Positions 34,063 through 41,714 of a stretch of DNA of 64,000 nt are shown here, piece after piece. The notes beneath the pieces were generated by a model. The model did no database searches, was not told the DNA's origin, and saw only the letters and a list, made by a program, of their open reading frames with translations. The position numbers and the translations under genes are program-made. How positions within the stretch are numbered: position 1 is the stretch's first letter; every line of letters begins with the position of its first letter. Source of the stretch: Streptomyces sp. 378 (GTDB taxonomy: Bacteria > Actinomycetota > Actinomycetes > Streptomycetales > Streptomycetaceae); assembly GCF_030124145.1 (NCBI RefSeq), contig NZ_JASKMS010000035.1, positions 1 through 64,000 of the forward strand. Reading direction: 5' to 3'.

Positions 34063-34467
34063 TCAGTGTGAGAGGGCGAGCACGCCCAGGGCGTTGCCGT
34101 GCTCGTCGACCACGGGCAGGGCCCCGAGCCGCCGGTGGCGCATCGTGCGCTCGGCGTCGGCGATGGTGGTGAGCGGCGTGGCGAAGGACTCGTCGTCACC
34201 GACGATGTCGCGCAGCCGGACCCGGTTGGTGAATCCGAGGCCGTCGCAGACGTCGGTCAGCCGGGCGTGGGTGACCATGCCCGTGCACTGGCCGTCCTCG
34301 TCACAGACGACGAGGTGACCCGAGCGGGCGGCTGCCATGACGGACAGCGCCACCTCCACGGTCATGTCGTCCCAGACCTGCGGACCGGCCGCCTCCATGG
34401 CGTCGGCCGCCATCCTGTGCGGCAGTTCGGCGTTGATCGCGTGGTGCTGCGTTCGGGTCGGCGTCAA
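34063..34467 (-). CDS. Two-CBS-domain protein
   Basis: 134 residues with two tandem CBS motifs: VEVALSVMAAARSGHLVVCDEDGQCTGMV-like unit (about residues 37-66) and the second around TIADAERTMRHRRLGALPVV with a following DEHGNALGVL. CBS pairs bind adenosine nucleotides and report energy state. There is no catalytic domain. It follows the DEAD-box helicase gene by 42 bases on the same strand and is probably co-transcribed, so it may tune the helicase or the cold response (inference). Confidence 0.9.
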   Translation of the reverse strand: MTPTRTQHHAINAELPHRMAADAMEAAGPQVWDDMTVEVALSVMAAARSGHLVVCDEDGQCTGMVTHARLTDVCDGLGFTNRVRLRDIVGDDESFATPLTTIADAERTMRHRRLGALPVVDEHGNALGVLALSH

Positions 34468-34509
34468 GAGGTGCCTCCTGGGGGCGTCGGCTTCCTGATC
34501 TGGACGGTT

Positions 34510-35997
34510 CTACGCTGCCGCGACGCCGGTGGACCGCTGTGCGGACGCACGCCGTGCCGCGGAGGCGGGGCTGCGCCGACCGCGGGTGGTGGCGCGGCGC
34601 TTGGGGCGTTCGACGACCGGTGCGGCGATGACGACGGGGACGCCGGAGGGCGTCCTGGAGCCGGTGATGCGGTGCAGGGCCTCATCGCCGGAGCTGACCT
34701 GGGTGATCTGCGGGACGATGCCGGCCGTGGCCATGAGGCGGTCCATGGCGCGGCGCTGATGCGGAACGACGAGGGTGACGACACTGCCGGACTCGCCGGC
34801 GCGGGCCGTGCGGCCGCCGCGGTGGAGGTAGTCCTTGTGGTCGGTCGGGGGATCGACGTTGACGACGAGGTCGAGGTGGTCGACGTGGATGCCGCGTGCG
34901 GCGACGTTCGTGGCGACCAACACGCCGACGTGTCCGTTCTTGAACTGCGTCAGCGTGCGGGTGCGCTGGGGCTGGGACTTGCCGCCGTGCAGGGCGGCGG
35001 CCCGCACCCCGCTGGCCAGAAGGTGTTCGGTGAGGCGGTCGACGGCGTGCTTGGTGTCGAGGAACATGAGCACCCGGCCGTCGCGTGCGGCGATCTCGGT
35101 GGTGGCCGCGTGCTTGTCGGCGCCGTGGACCTGGAGCACGTGGTGCTCCATCGTCGTGACGGCGCCGGCGGACGGATCGACGGAGTGTACGACCGGGTCG
35201 CTCAGGTAACGGCGCACCAGCAGGTCGACGTTGCGGTCGAGCGTCGCGGAGAACAACATGCGCTGCCCTGCGGGGCGCACCTGGTCGAGCAGGGCGGTGA
35301 CCTGCGGCATGAAGCCCATGTCGGCCATCTGGTCCGCCTCGTCGAGCACGGTGACGCACACCTGGTCCAGTCGGCAGTCACCGCGCTCGATGAGGTCCTT
35401 CAGACGTCCCGGGGTGGCGACGACGACCTCGGCACCGCCGCGCAGCGCGCTCGTCTGACGGCCGATCGACACGCCGCCCACGACCGTGGCCAGACGCAGC
35501 TTCAAGGCTCGGGCGTACGGCGTGAGCGCGTCGGTGACCTGCTGCGCGAGTTCACGTGTGGGCACGAGGATCAGCCCCAGCGGCTGCCGGGGCTCGGCAC
35601 GCTGCCGAGCCGTGCGGGCCAGCAGGGCCAGCCCGAAGGCGAGGGTCTTGCCGGAACCGGTACGCCCCCGGCCGAGGACGTCGCGTCCGGCGAGGGAGTT
35701 GGGGAGGGTCGCACCCTGGATCGGGAACGGCACGGTCACGCCCTGCCGGCCGAGTTCGGCCAGCAGCTCCACGGGCATGTCGAGATCGGCGAAGCTCGCC
35801 GCGGCGGGCATCGCCGGGGTGATCGTCGTGGGGAGGGCGAACTCGCCCTGTACCGCTGCGGGACGGCGGCCGGGGGCACCGGAGCGGATCGGGCGGCGGC
35901 TCCAAGCCGCGGTGGCGGATCGCCCGCCACTTTTCCCGGGGGCGGCATTTTCGCCACGGTCGGGGGTGAAGCGGTCGTTCGTGTGTGTGCGGTTCAT
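34510..35997 (-). CDS. DEAD-box ATP-dependent RNA helicase
   Basis: 495 residues from the ATG at 35997 (GAGGAAGG upstream). All helicase motifs are present in order: Q motif PFPIQGATLP, motif I GRTGSGKT, PTRELA, TPGR, motif II VLDEADQMADMGF, motif III SAT, then ATNVAARGIHVDHLDLVV and HRGGRTARAG. The basic C-terminal tail (KRRATTRGRR) should help bind RNA. It unwinds structured RNA, typically in ribosome assembly or mRNA decay at low temperature. Its position next to the cold-shock gene supports that role. Confidence 0.95.
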   Translation of the reverse strand: MNRTHTNDRFTPDRGENAAPGKSGGRSATAAWSRRPIRSGAPGRRPAAVQGEFALPTTITPAMPAAASFADLDMPVELLAELGRQGVTVPFPIQGATLPNSLAGRDVLGRGRTGSGKTLAFGLALLARTARQRAEPRQPLGLILVPTRELAQQVTDALTPYARALKLRLATVVGGVSIGRQTSALRGGAEVVVATPGRLKDLIERGDCRLDQVCVTVLDEADQMADMGFMPQVTALLDQVRPAGQRMLFSATLDRNVDLLVRRYLSDPVVHSVDPSAGAVTTMEHHVLQVHGADKHAATTEIAARDGRVLMFLDTKHAVDRLTEHLLASGVRAAALHGGKSQPQRTRTLTQFKNGHVGVLVATNVAARGIHVDHLDLVVNVDPPTDHKDYLHRGGRTARAGESGSVVTLVVPHQRRAMDRLMATAGIVPQITQVSSGDEALHRITGSRTPSGVPVVIAAPVVERPKRRATTRGRRSPASAARRASAQRSTGVAAA

Positions 35998-36160
35998 GCG
36001 GAACCTTCCTCGATGCGGCGCAGTCAAGGAATTTCCGCAGCGATGAGCACGGAGAAACACAAGAATGACCGAACTGCACAATCGAAACCGAGTGGACTCG
36101 GCTACGGCGTGTCTCCGATTCCGGGGTGTCCGGTAAGGGAGCACTGCGGCAAAAAGCACG

Positions 36161-36200
36161 CAGCTGGGGCCCGCACCCCGAAGGATGCGGGCCCCAGCTG
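36161..36200 (-). terminator. Rho-independent terminator of the cold-shock gene
   Basis: Perfect 15-bp arms CAGCTGGGGCCCGCA and TGCGGGCCCCAGCTG have a ten-base loop. On the minus strand the stem is followed by CGTGCTTTTT. It lies 20 bases beyond the cold-shock gene stop, before the helicase gene. The helicase therefore needs read-through or its own promoter in 35998-36160. Confidence 0.88.
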
Positions 36201-36220
36201 CACGTACGCGACAGTCAGCG

Positions 36221-36424
36221 TCAGGCGGGAACGATGTTCTCGGCCTGCGGACCCTTCTGGCCCTGCGTGATGTCGAAGTTCACCTTCTGGCCCTCCAGCA
36301 GCTCGCGGAAGCCCTGGGCGGCGATGTTCGAGTAGTGGGCGAACACGTCAGCGCCGCCACCCTCCTGCTCGATGAAGCCGAAACCCTTTTCCGCGTTGAA
36401 CCACTTCACGGTACCAGTAGCCAT
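36221..36424 (-). CDS. Cold-shock protein (CspA family)
   Basis: 67 residues, ATG at 36424 with AAAGGAG. The RNP1 motif is KGFGFIEQ and the RNP2 motif VFAHYS. The start MATGTVKWFNAEKGFGF is nearly invariant in actinobacterial Csps. It binds single-stranded RNA/DNA and acts as an RNA chaperone. A long AT-richer leader lies upstream, with a hairpin at 36450-36474, and a strong terminator lies downstream, so it is probably a monocistronic, highly expressed message. Confidence 0.97.
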   Translation of the reverse strand: MATGTVKWFNAEKGFGFIEQEGGGADVFAHYSNIAAQGFRELLEGQKVNFDITQGQKGPQAENIVPA

Positions 36425-36449
36425 GTCAATCTCCTTTGGGGCAGTGCAT

Positions 36450-36474
36450 CGGTGCCCGCACTGTACGGACACCG
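36450..36474 (-). promoter_or_regulatory. Hairpin in the cold-shock gene 5' leader
   Basis: Arms CGGTGCCCG and CGGACACCG (one G-U pair as RNA) enclose a seven-base loop. It lies about 14 bases before the ribosome site on the minus strand. Cold-shock messages often carry structured leaders that control translation or stability. A function is inferred. Confidence 0.4.
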
Positions 36475-36847
36475 TGTCGCCGCGATGATGACCCCGCCCG
36501 GAAAAAGACCGGAAAACAAATGCGCTTCCAGCGACCCGAAGGCCGGTCAGGAGCATGTGAAATTCGGGAACCACAACTGCAACTGAGAACGACAGTAGCA
36601 CGCTGAAACGGCCCGGGCACATGTAGAGATCTCTGCCGGATCAACACCGCAATAAAGCTGCCTGCCCGGTTCGCCAAATTCTGACCCGGCGGACACAGAT
36701 ATCGAAGCGCCACCCTGGCTCGCCGGCACAGGCTCCCCGGTCTCCCGGAAACGGCGACAGAGGCGGTGACTCCGCTCTGCCGGGTACTCGGTCCGCCGCG
36801 AAGGCGGGCACGAGCGCCCTGCTCGGGCAGACGTGAGGAGGTTCGGG

Positions 36848-37834
36848 ATGCGCTTGCGAGACCACGTGGTGGTGGTGACCGGGGCGTCCAGCGGGATCGG
36901 ACGGGCCGCGGCGGTGGCTTTCGCGCGCAAGGGCTGCGCCGTGGTGCTGGCCGCGCGACGCGAGGAGGCGCTGAAGGCCACGGCCCAGGAGTGCGCGAAG
37001 CATCGCGGGGCGCGGACCCTCGTCGTGCCGACCGACACGACGGACTTCAAGGCGGTCGAGGGCCTGGCGCGGCGTGCGGTGGAGGAGTTCGGCCGGATCG
37101 ACGTCTGGGTGAACAACGCGGCCGTCAACGCTTTCGGCCGTTTCGAGGACGTGCCGCTGGAGGACTTCCGCAAGGTCCTGGACGTCAACGTCATGGGCTA
37201 CGTCCACGGGGCCCGAGCGGCTCTGCCGGTGATGCGCGAGCAGGGCACCGGCACGTTGATCAACATATCCAGCATCGTGGGTGCCGTGGCGCAGCCGTAC
37301 AGCCACCCGTACGGCATGTCCAAGCATGCCGTACGCGGACTCGGCTCAAGCCTTCGACAGCAGCTGCGGGTGGAGGGAGTGAAGGGCATTCACGTCTGCA
37401 CGATACTGCCCGCCACCATCGACACCCCGCACTTCGGGCAGGCGGCCAACTACACCGGGCGCAAGGTGGTGGCCATGCCGCCCGTCTACACCCCCGAGCG
37501 AGTCGCCCGGGCTGTGGTGCGTCTCGTCCGCCGACCACATCGCGAAGTGGTGGTCGGGCCCGCCGGCCGGGCGCTGGTGCGCCAGTCGCGGATGGCGCCG
37601 GGACTCGCGGAACGGGCCATGGCGCGACAGACGGACCAGACCCATCTGTCCCACGACGAGGAGGCCCCGGCCACGCACGGCACACTGCACGTCCCGGCCC
37701 CGGGGGAAGGGGCGGCGCACGGAGGCTGGGGCGGCCGACGGCGTACCGCGATCCGCAGGACCGCCGTCGCGGCCACACTGGCGGGAGCGGCCGTGGCCGC
37801 CGGGCGGCGGATGGGGCGCCCGGTCGGCGCTTGA
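36848..37834 (+). CDS. Short-chain dehydrogenase/reductase with C-terminal membrane tail
   Basis: 328 residues from the ATG at 36848 with AGGAGG upstream. VVVVTGASSGIGRAAAVAFA is the TGxxxGIG cofactor loop, WVNNAAVNAFG the NNAG site, ISSIVG holds the catalytic Ser and YGMSKHA the YxxxK pair. A tail of about 90 residues ends in an Arg-rich and Ala-rich hydrophobic stretch (VAATLAGAAVAAGRR), which could anchor it. This extended SDR form is frequent in actinobacteria. The substrate is unknown. It converges with a CYP152 gene. Confidence 0.9.
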   Translation: MRLRDHVVVVTGASSGIGRAAAVAFARKGCAVVLAARREEALKATAQECAKHRGARTLVVPTDTTDFKAVEGLARRAVEEFGRIDVWVNNAAVNAFGRFEDVPLEDFRKVLDVNVMGYVHGARAALPVMREQGTGTLINISSIVGAVAQPYSHPYGMSKHAVRGLGSSLRQQLRVEGVKGIHVCTILPATIDTPHFGQAANYTGRKVVAMPPVYTPERVARAVVRLVRRPHREVVVGPAGRALVRQSRMAPGLAERAMARQTDQTHLSHDEEAPATHGTLHVPAPGEGAAHGGWGGRRRTAIRRTAVAATLAGAAVAAGRRMGRPVGA

Positions 37835-37898
37835 CGGGTACGACCCGGGCGGCACGGCGGAGCAAGAGCGGGCGGGAGTCTGAAGGGAGTCGCGCGGG

Positions 37899-38023
37899 CG
37901 CGGGCAGCGCCACGCGAGCCACATCCTCAGGCACGCGCAGGTCCAGACCCCGAGCCACACGGGCGCGGACACCGCGGGCAGCGCCACTCGAGCCACATGC
38001 TCAGGCACGCGCAGGTCGAGACC
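37899..38023. repeat. 51-bp imperfect direct repeat, 74-bp period
   Basis: Copy 1 is 37899-37949 and copy 2 is 37973-38023; they differ at three positions. Each starts CGCGGGCAGCGCCAC and contains AGGCACGCGCAGGTC. The pair lies between the 3' ends of the SDR and CYP152 genes, outside any supported coding region. Origin is unknown; a tandem duplication of a small non-coding element fits. Confidence 0.75.
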
Positions 38024-38201
38024 CGAGCCGGAGGGCCGGTGGACCCCGCCGTACCCGCGCGGTGCGGCCTGCGACCGTGCGTCTGCCCCGCCTCAGCCGC
38101 CGCCTCACGCGCGACGCGGATGCCCCCGGCCCGGGCTGTGGGAGCCGGTCCGGTCGGCCTGGGGTCCCGCCCCGGCCGACCGGGCCGGGGCGGGTTCGTC
38201 C

Positions 38202-39470
38202 TCACGATGCCGTCCGCGCAGACCCGTGCGCGGGCACCGGCAGCCGGACGGCGTCCATGACGAAGCCGCTGCGGACGCGGGTCGGCATGCGGTTGAGCGG
38301 GATGCGCAGGTCCTGTTCGGGCACGTCGTACTCCAGGCGGGCCAGGCGTGGCCCGAGGGCTCGCAGCAGCGCGATCGTGACGTCCTCGCCGGGACAGCGG
38401 TGACCGGTGTCGCGGTCACCGCCTCCCTGCGGGATCAGTTCGTCGCCCTCGGGCGGCCTCGCCAGGTAGCGCTGCGGTTCGAAGGCGTACGGATCCTTCC
38501 AGAGGGCGGGGTCGTGGTTCTGCCCGTAGAGGTCGAGCAGAATCAGCGTGCCGGACGGGATCGGTTCGCCCTGCCACTCGAGGTCGGTGACGGCCCGGCC
38601 GCCCAGGAAGGGCGCGAAGGGGTAGAAGCGCCGCAGCTCGTGGGCGAAGGCCACGGCGTAGGCGGGGTCGTCGCCGAGCAGGCGTTCCCGCAGGTCCGGC
38701 CTGCGGCGCAGCGCGTGACCGGCATAGGTGACGAACCAGCACACGGCGACGGTCGGGCGGATGACGTTGAGCAGTTCGACCGCGGCCGTGTGCGGGTCGA
38801 GGAGCCCGCCGTCGGCGTCCCGGTGCCGGACGATCCCCTCCAGTACCGACCCGGCCGGCGCCGCGACGGCGCCCGCCCGTACGTCCTCGACCAGACGTCC
38901 CAGCCAGGCCTCGCAGCGGGCACGGGCCCGGCGGGCCCGCCAGTGGCGCGGCCCGGGTGTGGCGAAACCGTCGACCATGGCGACCAGATCCCGGGCCAGT
39001 GGGCCGGGGTCCTCGACGACGAGTCCGGCCCACTGGCACACGCCCTTGGTGAGGATGCGGCTCGTCTCGTCGAACAGCACGACCCGGCGGCCGGGCCACG
39101 ACTCCACCGCCTCGTCCCACTCCGCTGCGACGCGGTCCACCAGACCGGCGACCGCCTCCGCCCCGGTGAGGAGGGACAGGAACATCTCCTTGCGCACGCG
39201 GTGGTCCCGCCCGTCCAGGGTGTGCACGGCTCCGTGCCCGAACAGCGAGCTCAGCACCGGCCCGGGCAGCGCTGCCCGCCGCTCCACATTCCGCTCGTCG
39301 TAGAAGAATCGCACCGCCTCGGGGCCGTGCAGGGCGACGGCCTGCCGTCCCATGAGTCGGGTGCGCACGAGTGGGGCGTCGGTGCGGCGCCTCCGGTCGG
39401 GCAGCCATGCGTATCCCTTGGCCAGGAGAGCGAGCGAGCTGTCAGCGATCGGTGGACGACTCTGATTCAT
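38202..39470 (-). CDS. Cytochrome P450 of the CYP152 (fatty-acid peroxygenase) family
   Basis: 422 residues from the ATG at 39470. The haem-binding loop is GHRCPGEDVTI with the Cys ligand. The helix-I segment reads NVIRPTVAVCWFVTYAGHAL: the Arg-Pro pair replaces the usual acid-Thr pair and marks CYP152 enzymes, which use H2O2 instead of a redox partner to hydroxylate or decarboxylate fatty acids. The N-terminal LLAKGYAWLPDRRRR also matches the family. No ferredoxin gene is nearby, consistent with this mode. Alpha- versus beta-hydroxylation versus decarboxylation cannot be told. Confidence 0.93.
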   Translation of the reverse strand: MNQSRPPIADSSLALLAKGYAWLPDRRRRTDAPLVRTRLMGRQAVALHGPEAVRFFYDERNVERRAALPGPVLSSLFGHGAVHTLDGRDHRVRKEMFLSLLTGAEAVAGLVDRVAAEWDEAVESWPGRRVVLFDETSRILTKGVCQWAGLVVEDPGPLARDLVAMVDGFATPGPRHWRARRARARCEAWLGRLVEDVRAGAVAAPAGSVLEGIVRHRDADGGLLDPHTAAVELLNVIRPTVAVCWFVTYAGHALRRRPDLRERLLGDDPAYAVAFAHELRRFYPFAPFLGGRAVTDLEWQGEPIPSGTLILLDLYGQNHDPALWKDPYAFEPQRYLARPPEGDELIPQGGGDRDTGHRCPGEDVTIALLRALGPRLARLEYDVPEQDLRIPLNRMPTRVRSGFVMDAVRLPVPAHGSARTAS

Positions 39471-39562
39471 GGCGCGGCGAGTGCCCGCCGGCACCGGCCG
39501 GAAACGCGGCCACCACCGTGGTGCGGCGTGCGTCATGGCCACGGCCTTCCCCCTGGGCGCGG

Positions 39563-39769
39563 GTGATCGACAAGGGCCTGACGATCCGGGGCGCCCGGCA
39601 GCACGGGCAGCGATACATCCCGATGCTGCTGGACCGATTGGCGGCCGGTGAACTGAGCACCTCCCATCTGGCGACCCACACGGTGTCCCTGGAGGAGGCG
39701 CCGCGGGCCTACGAGATGTTCAAGGAGAAGGGCGACGGCTGCGTCCGCGCGGTCATCCGGCCGGGCGGC
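39563..39769 (+). pseudogene. C-terminal remnant of a zinc-dependent alcohol/formaldehyde dehydrogenase
   Basis: About 69 residues read VIDKGLTIRGARQHGQRYIP, LLDRLAAGELSTSHLATHTV, and YEMFKEKGDGCVRAVIRPGG. This is the conserved C-terminus of the glutathione-independent formaldehyde dehydrogenase-like group of zinc dehydrogenases. The zinc-binding and Rossmann parts are missing, and upstream sequence in frame is unrelated. It is a clear 3' remnant next to the P450 gene on the opposite strand. Confidence 0.75.
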
Positions 39770-39873
39770 TGGCCCGGGGCGGAGCTCGCGCGGAGCGTAA
39801 CGATGGACGCGTCGGCCGCGGGCTCCCCTCCCTGCGGTGGGCGCTCCGGCCGTCGCAGCGGGCAGCACCCACG

Positions 39874-39910
39874 CCGAAGGGCCGCCAGGACACACCTGGC
39901 GGCCCTTCGG
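39874..39910. terminator. Perfect 16-bp hairpin, terminator-like
   Basis: CCGAAGGGCCGCCAGG and CCTGGCGGCCCTTCGG flank ACACA. It follows the dehydrogenase remnant and could terminate rightward transcription. Its right arm is partly repeated downstream (CTGGCGGCCCTTC at 39931). Confidence 0.75.
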
Positions 39911-39964
39911 TCGGTGAGGTCGCAGCACAACTGGCGGCCCTTCTCAGCGAGGCCTCAGCACAAC
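39896..39964. repeat. Imperfect tandem duplication of about 34 bp
   Basis: Unit 1 (39896-39930) and unit 2 (39931-39963) both begin CTGGCGGCCCTTC and end CAGCACAA. The second lacks two bases. The duplication includes the right arm of the adjacent hairpin, so an alternative fold with unit 2 is possible. Confidence 0.65.
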
Positions 39965-40019
39965 GGCTGAGGACGCCAGCCGGGCTCAGCGCCGATCCGA
40001 CCGGCTTCACGCCGTGTCA

Positions 40020-40208
40020 TCAGGGGTGCTCCGGCCGCTGGTCCGGCGGCACGCCTCCGCCTTCGCCACCGCCCTTGTCACCCTTGTCCTGGCCATGGGC
40101 CCGGCCGCCTTCGGTCCGGTCCTGCCCGGCCTTGATGTCGGCGCTGTCCTGCGGTGTCGCGCCGCCCTTGCCGCTGCGTCGCTGTTCCGGCTGCTGTGGA
40201 TTCGACAT
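40020..40208 (-). CDS. Small hydrophilic conserved protein, 62 aa
   Basis: The ATG at 40208 opens a peptide reading MSNPQQPEQRRSGKGGATPQ, then DSADIKAGQDRTEG and a Gly/Lys/Asp-rich tail. It is charged throughout, has no hydrophobic core and is probably disordered. Comparable peptides occur in many streptomycetes without known function. It is divergent from the radical SAM gene. Confidence 0.6.
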   Translation of the reverse strand: MSNPQQPEQRRSGKGGATPQDSADIKAGQDRTEGGRAHGQDKGDKGGGEGGGVPPDQRPEHP

Positions 40209-40376
40209 CTGCGGTCACCCCGCTCTCGTCATGGGTCCGTCGCAGCGACGGGTTCCCTCGGGGGCGGAACCCACGCGCCCCGCTGTTCCCGGCGCTCAGC
40301 CACGCCCCCTCGTACAGTTGAGTGACGGGAATCGAATCCCTTCATCCTTCGCCCCGATTCCTACGGAAGAGCACTC

Positions 40377-41552
40377 ATGCACCACCCGTCCGGCAGCCCG
40401 GACGACGACTCCGGCTCACTGTTCGGGCTCGACGCCCTCGCCCCTGGACCCGCGGTGACCGACCAGCGGCCGTCCTTCCGCGGCTCCCCCACGGCCCGCC
40501 GACTGCTGCCCGTGCGTGAGATCTACGCCGAGCCCGCCGCTGCCGCGTCCCCGCGGGGGCGGCAGGTGCGGGCCCGCTTCCCCGACGCACGGGTGACGAT
40601 GGTGGAGTCCCACTGGCGCGTCCCCGGCCTGCACGGCAACGAGGGGAACATCGAACGCTGGGTGCGCATCAAGGGGGAGACGCTGGTCCTGGGTGAGAAG
40701 AAGACCCTCACCACACGCCCCAACGGCCGGTCGGCGGACTGGATCGCCCCCGGCACGTCCAACGGCTGCGCCATGGCCTGCGCCTACTGCTATGTGCCCC
40801 GGCGCAAGGGGTATGCCAACCCGATCACCGTCTTCACCAACGTCGACCGGATCATCGCCCAGCTCGCCCGGCACGTGGCACGGCAGGGTCGCAAGCCCGA
40901 GCCGAACCAGTGCGACGCGAAGGCGTGGGTGTATGACATCGGGGAGAACGGCGACTGCTCGGTGGACGCGCTGATCTGCGACAACACCGCGGATCTGGTG
41001 CACGCGTTCCGGCAGTGGCCCACGGCCAAGGCGTCCTTCGCCACCAAGTTCGTCAATCCCGACCTGCTGGCCCTGGACCCGCGGGGCCGCACCCGCATCC
41101 GCTTCTCGCTCATGCCGCCGGACGACGCCCGGCTGCTCGATGTGCGCACCTCGCCCGTCGCGGAGCGTATCGGCGCCGCGGCGGACTTCCTGGACGCGGG
41201 GTACGAGGTCCACTTCAACCTCTCCCCCGTGGTCGTCCGCCCCGGCTGGCAGGAGGCATGGGCCGAGTTGCTCGTCCACCTCGACGACGTCCTGCCCCAG
41301 CGGGTGAAGCGGCAAGCCGCCGCCGAGGTGATCATGCTCACCCACAACCGGGAGCTGCACGAGGTCAACCTCGGCTGGCATCCCCGCGCCGAGGAGGTCC
41401 TGTGGCGGCCGGAACTCCAGCAGGCCAAGCGCTCCGAGAACGGTGCCCTGAACCTCCGCTACCGCAACACGGTCAAGGGTGAGGCGGTGCAGGCCCTGCG
41501 CACCCTGATCGAACGCCATGCGCCGTGGCTGCGGGTGCGTTACGCCTTCTGA
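40377..41552 (+). CDS. Spore photoproduct lyase-family radical SAM protein
   Basis: 391 residues from the ATG at 40377. SNGCAMACAYCYVPRRKGY carries a Cys-x3-Cys-x2-Cys cluster motif that binds the [4Fe-4S]/SAM centre. CDAKAWVYDIGENGDCSVDA, VHFNLSPVVVRPGW and EVIMLTHNRELHEVN follow as in SplB-like proteins. SplB repairs UV-induced spore photoproduct in Bacillus endospores. The streptomycete members are longer at the N-terminus and may repair DNA in exospores or have another radical role. The final Cys used as H donor in Bacillus SplB is not obvious here. Confidence 0.88.
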   Translation: MHHPSGSPDDDSGSLFGLDALAPGPAVTDQRPSFRGSPTARRLLPVREIYAEPAAAASPRGRQVRARFPDARVTMVESHWRVPGLHGNEGNIERWVRIKGETLVLGEKKTLTTRPNGRSADWIAPGTSNGCAMACAYCYVPRRKGYANPITVFTNVDRIIAQLARHVARQGRKPEPNQCDAKAWVYDIGENGDCSVDALICDNTADLVHAFRQWPTAKASFATKFVNPDLLALDPRGRTRIRFSLMPPDDARLLDVRTSPVAERIGAAADFLDAGYEVHFNLSPVVVRPGWQEAWAELLVHLDDVLPQRVKRQAAAEVIMLTHNRELHEVNLGWHPRAEEVLWRPELQQAKRSENGALNLRYRNTVKGEAVQALRTLIERHAPWLRVRYAF

Positions 41553-41714
41553 GCGCCGGGAGGGACCCCGGCATCGGCGAGTGCTCCGGGGGTGGGCCGG
41601 ACCTGCCCTTGAGAGCGGCCGCGCGGCCGGACAGAGCAAGCTCGCCGAGCGCGTGAGCGTGGTCCCCGCCGATGCTGAGGGAGTTCCTGGCCCTCCGACC
41701 CTTCCGGGACCCTC

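Noticed and set aside
37899..38023. CRISPR-like interpretation of the 51-bp repeat pair
   Set aside because: There are only two copies, the unit is too long, and no cas gene is present.
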